From positions 2,780 through 20,634 of the forward strand of contig DEIL01000079.1 of the NCBI GenBank assembly GCA_002352445.1: a stretch of 17,855 nt of DNA. Direction: 5' to 3'. How positions within the stretch are numbered: the first letter of the stretch is position 1; every line of letters starts with the position of its first letter. Source of the stretch: Desulfobulbaceae bacterium UBA2775. Lineage in GTDB: Bacteria; Desulfobacterota; Desulfobulbia; Desulfobulbales; Desulfocapsaceae. A model generated the notes under the pieces. The model worked only from the letters and a program-made list of their open reading frames with translations, had not been told where the DNA came from and ran no database searches. Below are positions 14,500 to 17,855 of the stretch, one piece after another. Both the position numbers and the translations under genes were made by a program.

Positions 14500-15902
14500 T
14501 TTGCTCCTCCATTTTTTTCTCTGCCGGCAAACCAGTCACGGAAGCGGGTTTTAGGAATATCAGGTAGATCCCGGTCAATTGACCACTGTTTGAGTGGACC
14601 AACCTTGGGGGCAAAACCACTGAAACGGGCTGCCTTTGTTGCGAGTCCATACAGGGTAGAACTGCCTATCACATCACCGTAGCGACCCATCACTACTTTC
14701 TCACCGGCAGTTGTCAGGTTTCCTTCTTCGGCAATGATGCGCCGATGTTCGAAAATAAATTCATAGAGTGGTATTTTGACCGGACATACCTCGTTGCAGG
14801 CACCACATAATGAGCAGATTTTGGTTATTTCTTTATAGTCATCATAACCGGCAAGCACGGGCACCAGGGCAAGTCCCAGAGGGCCGGGATAGAGTGTGCC
14901 ATAGCCATGACCGCTGATATGCCTGTAGGCCGGGCATTCCAACATGCAGGTACCGCAGCGGATGCAGCGCAGTACTTCTCTGAATTCCGATTCAAGAACC
15001 TTGGAACGTCCGTTGTCGACAATGATGATATGCAGTTCTTCCGGCCCGTCTTTTTCATCCTGGCTTCTGGGGCCGGTCATCAAGCTCATATAGGAGGTAA
15101 GCTTGGCGCCTACAGCGCTGCGGGCCAGCATGGAGAAGATAATATCGAGTTCTGCAAAGGTTGGTACGATGCGCTCCATACCCATAAAAACAACCTGAGT
15201 TTTTGGTGCAGTGGTGACAAACCGGCCATTTCCTTCGTTGGTGACCAGAGTTACAGTGCCGGTCTCCGCCACTGCAAAGTTACAGCCGGTGATACCCACA
15301 TCGGCCCCCAGGAATTCTTTGCGGATCAACTGCCGGACAAAGCGAGTCATGTTTTCCGGCACGTTATCTCCTTTATATCCTTTCTTTTCGGCAAGCACTT
15401 TGCGGAAGTGATCCCGGTTTTTATGCAGGGCAGGGACCACGATATGAGATGGTTTGTCATGGTCGTCGATCTGCAGCAGATATTCGCCAAGGTCTGTCTC
15501 AATCACCTCAATACCGGCATCCTCAAGCACCTCGTTGAGGCCAATTTCTTCAGTGACCATGGATTTGGATTTCACCGCTTTGATGGCCTTTCTTTTCTGC
15601 AGAATATCAAGGCCATATCTGGTGGCCTGGCTTGCATCTTCTGCAAAGTAAACATGGGCGCCGGCTGCAGACGCTTTGTCCGCAAACTGGTTCAGATAGT
15701 AGTCCAGGTTTTCCAGGACATGGCTGCGGATAGTCCCTGCGGTTTCCCGCCACTGTTCAAAATCTCCGAGCTCTGCAAACGCTGCTTCCCGCTTTCCGTT
15801 AAGCAGATCCTGGGCATTGGCGATGGCTTTTCGCATCTGGGAGTTGCCAAGTTCTTTTTGAAGCCGTTCCTTGAGAGGTAGGTCACTCGTTTTGATTGTC
15901 AT
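14496..15902 (-). CDS. lutB: Lactate utilization iron-sulfur protein B (LUD plus two [4Fe-4S] sites)
   Basis: The product is 468 residues and matches LutB/YkgF/LldF. The LUD domain occupies about residues 65-305, with NFAVAETGTVTLVTNEGNGR at 208-227. Two ferredoxin-type [4Fe-4S] motifs follow: C313, C316, C319, C323 (CIRCGTCMLEC) and C363, C366, C369, C373 (CSLCGACNEVC). GHGYGTLYPGPLG between them is a family signature. It passes electrons from lactate oxidation within the LutABC complex. The ATG at 15,902 has AGGA about eight bases upstream. It shares a four-base overlap with lutC but is separated from lutA by about 160 bp carrying a large hairpin. All cluster ligands are present. Confidence 0.95.
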   Translation of the reverse strand: MTIKTSDLPLKERLQKELGNSQMRKAIANAQDLLNGKREAAFAELGDFEQWRETAGTIRSHVLENLDYYLNQFADKASAAGAHVYFAEDASQATRYGLDILQKRKAIKAVKSKSMVTEEIGLNEVLEDAGIEVIETDLGEYLLQIDDHDKPSHIVVPALHKNRDHFRKVLAEKKGYKGDNVPENMTRFVRQLIRKEFLGADVGITGCNFAVAETGTVTLVTNEGNGRFVTTAPKTQVVFMGMERIVPTFAELDIIFSMLARSAVGAKLTSYMSLMTGPRSQDEKDGPEELHIIIVDNGRSKVLESEFREVLRCIRCGTCMLECPAYRHISGHGYGTLYPGPLGLALVPVLAGYDDYKEITKICSLCGACNEVCPVKIPLYEFIFEHRRIIAEEGNLTTAGEKVVMGRYGDVIGSSTLYGLATKAARFSGFAPKVGPLKQWSIDRDLPDIPKTRFRDWFAGREKNGGAK

Positions 15903-15985
15903 ACACTATTCCTGACTTTAAATTAAAAATTACGAATTACGGTTTGCAGATGGCTAAGTAAAAAGCTTCATATTCGAGGCGCGTG

Positions 15986-16035
15986 ATTTTGTTATCATTT
16001 CGGCGTACTGAGGTACGTCGAAATGATAACAAAAT
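15986..16035. repeat. 23-bp near-perfect hairpin between lutA and lutB
   Basis: Arms 15,986-16,008 and 16,013-16,035 are complementary over 23 positions with one mismatch (G/T, a wobble on plus-strand RNA) and a TGAG tetraloop. The outer flanks are also partly complementary: CTTCAT at 15,966 mirrors ATGAAG near 16,052. The overall unit, about 15,960-16,060, therefore looks like an inserted palindromic element. There is no terminal T-run on the minus strand directly after the stem, so it is not a canonical terminator of lutA. In the lut mRNA it would form a strong structure between the lutA stop and the lutB start. Confidence 0.85.
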
Positions 16036-16062
16036 TACAGCAACGAAGTAGATGAAGAATTT

Positions 16063-16800
16063 TTACGACGCCATAAGTACTTGGGCAATGTGTCGTACTT
16101 TAATCGGATAACCCCGGCGCTCAATAACACCCTGCAGATTCATCAAACATCCGGCATCGGCTCCGATGAGGTATTCTGCGCCGGCCTCTCGGATGTTTTC
16201 AACCTTCTCCGCCGCCATAGCTCCACTCAAGGGACCGAGTTTGACCGAGAAGGTGCCGCCGAAGCCGCAGCATTTATCCTGGCCTTTGAATTCAACCAGT
16301 TTCAGGCCGGAAACCTCTTTAAGCAGGGCCAGGGGTGGTTCTTTAACGCCAAGGAGCCGCGTCATATGACAGGAGGGATGATAGGCTGCTTTGGCCTTCA
16401 GGCTTGCCCCGATATCAGTTTCCTGTAAAATGTTGACGATGAAATCGGTCAGTTCGTAGATCTTTTTACCTAACTGCTGAGCTCTTTCCCTGAGGGCAGG
16501 TTGATCCTCGAAGAATTTTGGATATTCCTTTACTTGAAGGGTACAGGAACCACTGGGGCATACAACATAATCTGCCTCATCCTCAAGCAAGGCCTCCATC
16601 TGTAACTGCATAGCCTTTTTTGCCTTCTGCTGAAACCCGGAGTTAGCTAAAGGCTGGCCGCAGCAGGTCTGTTTTGGATTGAAAATAACCCGGCAGCCAA
16701 GTTTTTCCAGCAGCAGCACTGAGTCCCTGCTCACATCAGGAAGAACCGTATCGGTAAGACAGGTGGAAAAGAAAGAAACTGTTTTCATGTTGTTTGCCAT
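16063..16800 (-). CDS. lutA: Lactate utilization protein A (two CCG domains)
   Basis: The product is 245 residues, matching LutA/YkgE/LldE. It has two cysteine-rich CCG domains of the kind found in heterodisulfide reductase HdrB and glycolate oxidase GlcF. Domain one has C14 and CCGQPLANSGF with C46-C47; domain two has HPSCHMTRLLG (C144) and CCGFGGTFSVK with C177-C178, then ADAGCLMNLQG. These likely bind a cluster involved in electron transfer from lactate. The ATG at 16,800 is used here; an alternative at 16,788 gives MKTVSFF, closer to many family members, and neither has a strong Shine-Dalgarno. It starts 46 bp after the sthA-like gene on the same strand. Confidence 0.94.
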   Translation of the reverse strand: MANNMKTVSFFSTCLTDTVLPDVSRDSVLLLEKLGCRVIFNPKQTCCGQPLANSGFQQKAKKAMQLQMEALLEDEADYVVCPSGSCTLQVKEYPKFFEDQPALRERAQQLGKKIYELTDFIVNILQETDIGASLKAKAAYHPSCHMTRLLGVKEPPLALLKEVSGLKLVEFKGQDKCCGFGGTFSVKLGPLSGAMAAEKVENIREAGAEYLIGADAGCLMNLQGVIERRGYPIKVRHIAQVLMAS

Positions 16801-16846
16801 TGCAGGTTATATTAAATGAGATAGTGTGAATTACAGTGGTGATATC

Positions 16847-17855
16847 TCACAAGTTAATCTGGTTAGACGCTGAGAGCGCAGCAATTTTCAAAGCTTCGGA
16901 ATAAGTTGGATAATTAAAAATACTGTCAATAAAAATATCGATTTTAGCATTGTGTAAAAGAGCCATCTGAGCGATATGGATTATCTCTGTTGCACCCCCT
17001 CCGAGGATATGGACCCCGAGAATTTCACGGGTATCTTTGTGGACGATCATCTTCAACATACCTTCAGATTCACCGGAGATCTGTCCCCTCGGGAGTTTAT
17101 TGTACATGCATTTGCCGATAACGATTTTATACCCTTTTTCTTTTGCCTCCTCTTCGGTGATACCGATATAGGAGATCTCAGGAATAGTGTAGATACCGAA
17201 AGGGAAAATCTTTGGGAAGGCTTCCGAACGAATTTTCAGTGCATTCAGTGCAGCCAGCCGCCCCTGGATGATCGAGGTTGAGGCCAGGCTTGGCCAGCCG
17301 ATCACATCACCGACAGCATAGATGTGCGGGTTGCTGGTTTGATAAATCTCATTCACCTCAATATAGTGGTATTTGTTCAGAGTGACGCAACATTTCTCAA
17401 TATCTAGATCCTTGGTGTTGGCCTCCCGTCCAAGAGCAAAAAAAAGGCAGTCTGCAGGAATGACAGTGCCACTGGCAAGAGTCAGTCGTGCACCATTTTC
17501 CGTCCTTTCAATTTTAAAGTCGCCGCAGTTATTGATATAGTTGATATTTCCTTTTGGAAAATTTTCTTTGAGGTGTTCTGTTATTTCATGGTCAAGAAAT
17601 TTCAGCAGACGGTCACCCCGGTCAAGCAGGGTCACCTTTACTCCCAGTGCAGCAAAGATGGTTGCATATTCTGAACCGATCACTCCCCCGCCAAGAATAA
17701 TCAATGTTTCCGGAATATTCTCAATGTTCAGAATGGAAGTGGAGTCGACAATGACTTTGTGATCAAAAGGTATATCCGTAGGATTACGTGGATGTGAACC
17801 AGTCGCGATTAAAATCCGGTCTGCATGCACCCGGATCTCCTCTTCAATTCCGATC
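16847..17855 (-). CDS. sthA: Soluble pyridine nucleotide transhydrogenase-like flavoprotein, 5' end outside window
   Basis: The frame is open to the window edge, so the N-terminal ~130 residues lie beyond it; the GTG at 17,830 is an internal valine (RVHADRILIATG), not a start. The visible 335 residues match SthA/UdhA of E. coli motif by motif: HADRILIATGSHPRNPTDI, GGGVIGSEYATIF for the second nucleotide fold, YAVGDVIGWPSLAS for FAD, FGIYTIPEISYIG, and NYPTYSEALKIAAL at the C-terminal dimer interface. SthA moves electrons between NADPH and NAD+. Related flavoproteins (dihydrolipoamide dehydrogenase, mercuric reductase) cannot be fully excluded without the N-terminus, where a redox cysteine pair would show. 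It is the first visible gene of the lut transcription unit. Confidence 0.85.
   Translation of the reverse strand, partial: IGIEEEIRVHADRILIATGSHPRNPTDIPFDHKVIVDSTSILNIENIPETLIILGGGVIGSEYATIFAALGVKVTLLDRGDRLLKFLDHEITEHLKENFPKGNINYINNCGDFKIERTENGARLTLASGTVIPADCLFFALGREANTKDLDIEKCCVTLNKYHYIEVNEIYQTSNPHIYAVGDVIGWPSLASTSIIQGRLAALNALKIRSEAFPKIFPFGIYTIPEISYIGITEEEAKEKGYKIVIGKCMYNKLPRGQISGESEGMLKMIVHKDTREILGVHILGGGATEIIHIAQMALLHNAKIDIFIDSIFNYPTYSEALKIAALSASNQINL

Noticed and set aside
14907..15881. 324-codon open frame antisense to lutB
   Set aside because: It mirrors lutB codon structure, has no recognisable domain, and lutB is clearly the coding strand.
15986..16035. Intrinsic terminator between lutA and lutB
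   Set aside because: There is no uridine run directly following the stem in the minus-strand transcript, and it would cut off the rest of the lut operon.
17828..17830. GTG as the start of the transhydrogenase-like gene
   Set aside because: The frame stays open to the window edge and the site aligns with the interior of SthA proteins, so the gene is truncated by the window.

Overview
The window looks like chromosomal DNA of a Gram-negative, anaerobically adapted bacterium, most likely a sulfate reducer or relative in the Desulfobacterota. This is inference from the gene content: an LutABC-type lactate oxidation operon, a proteobacterial-type two-subunit NADPH glutamate synthase, two radical SAM enzymes, a TolC remnant (so an outer membrane) and several palindromic intergenic repeats. 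No marker gene here settles the taxonomy.

Layout. Positions 35-111 hold a minus-strand tRNA-Pro(CGG). A plus-strand block follows: an uncharacterised radical SAM protein with an atypical cysteine spacing (293-1459), a possible six-codon leader ORF overlapping the next start, then gltB (1562-6028) and gltD (6039-7451), which form glutamate synthase. A minus-strand block converges on gltD with a 5-bp gap: a CLC chloride channel/transporter with CBS and RCK_C-like domains (7457-9550) and, behind a 315-bp spacer, chorismate synthase aroC (9866-10963).

From about 11,030 to 13,800 the sequence is a repeat-marked, decaying segment. Two copies of a GC-rich palindromic repeat with a shared tail (about 11,029-11,150 and 12,634-12,722) flank an intact PflX-like radical SAM gene (11390-12340). 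Next come three gene remnants in a row: a C-terminal piece of a Kef/TrkA-N type cation antiporter that ends at the second repeat, a frameshifted C-terminal piece of a TolC-family outer membrane protein, and a pyruvate kinase reduced to its first ~25 residues joined to its C-terminal domain.

The right end is a minus-strand operon read from the window edge leftward: an sthA-like pyridine nucleotide transhydrogenase (5' end outside the window), then lutA, lutB and lutC. LutABC oxidise lactate to pyruvate. A transhydrogenase in the same transcription unit would balance the NAD(H) and NADP(H) pools, which NADPH-consuming GltBD also draws on; that last link is inference. Between lutA and lutB lies a near-perfect 23-bp hairpin that looks like an inserted palindromic element.

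I did not find a convincing undescribed multi-gene system. The observations most worth following are the CX4CX2C radical SAM protein, the gltB leader ORF with a possible Shine-Dalgarno-masking hairpin, the repeat-bounded gene graveyard, and the large hairpin inside the lut operon.
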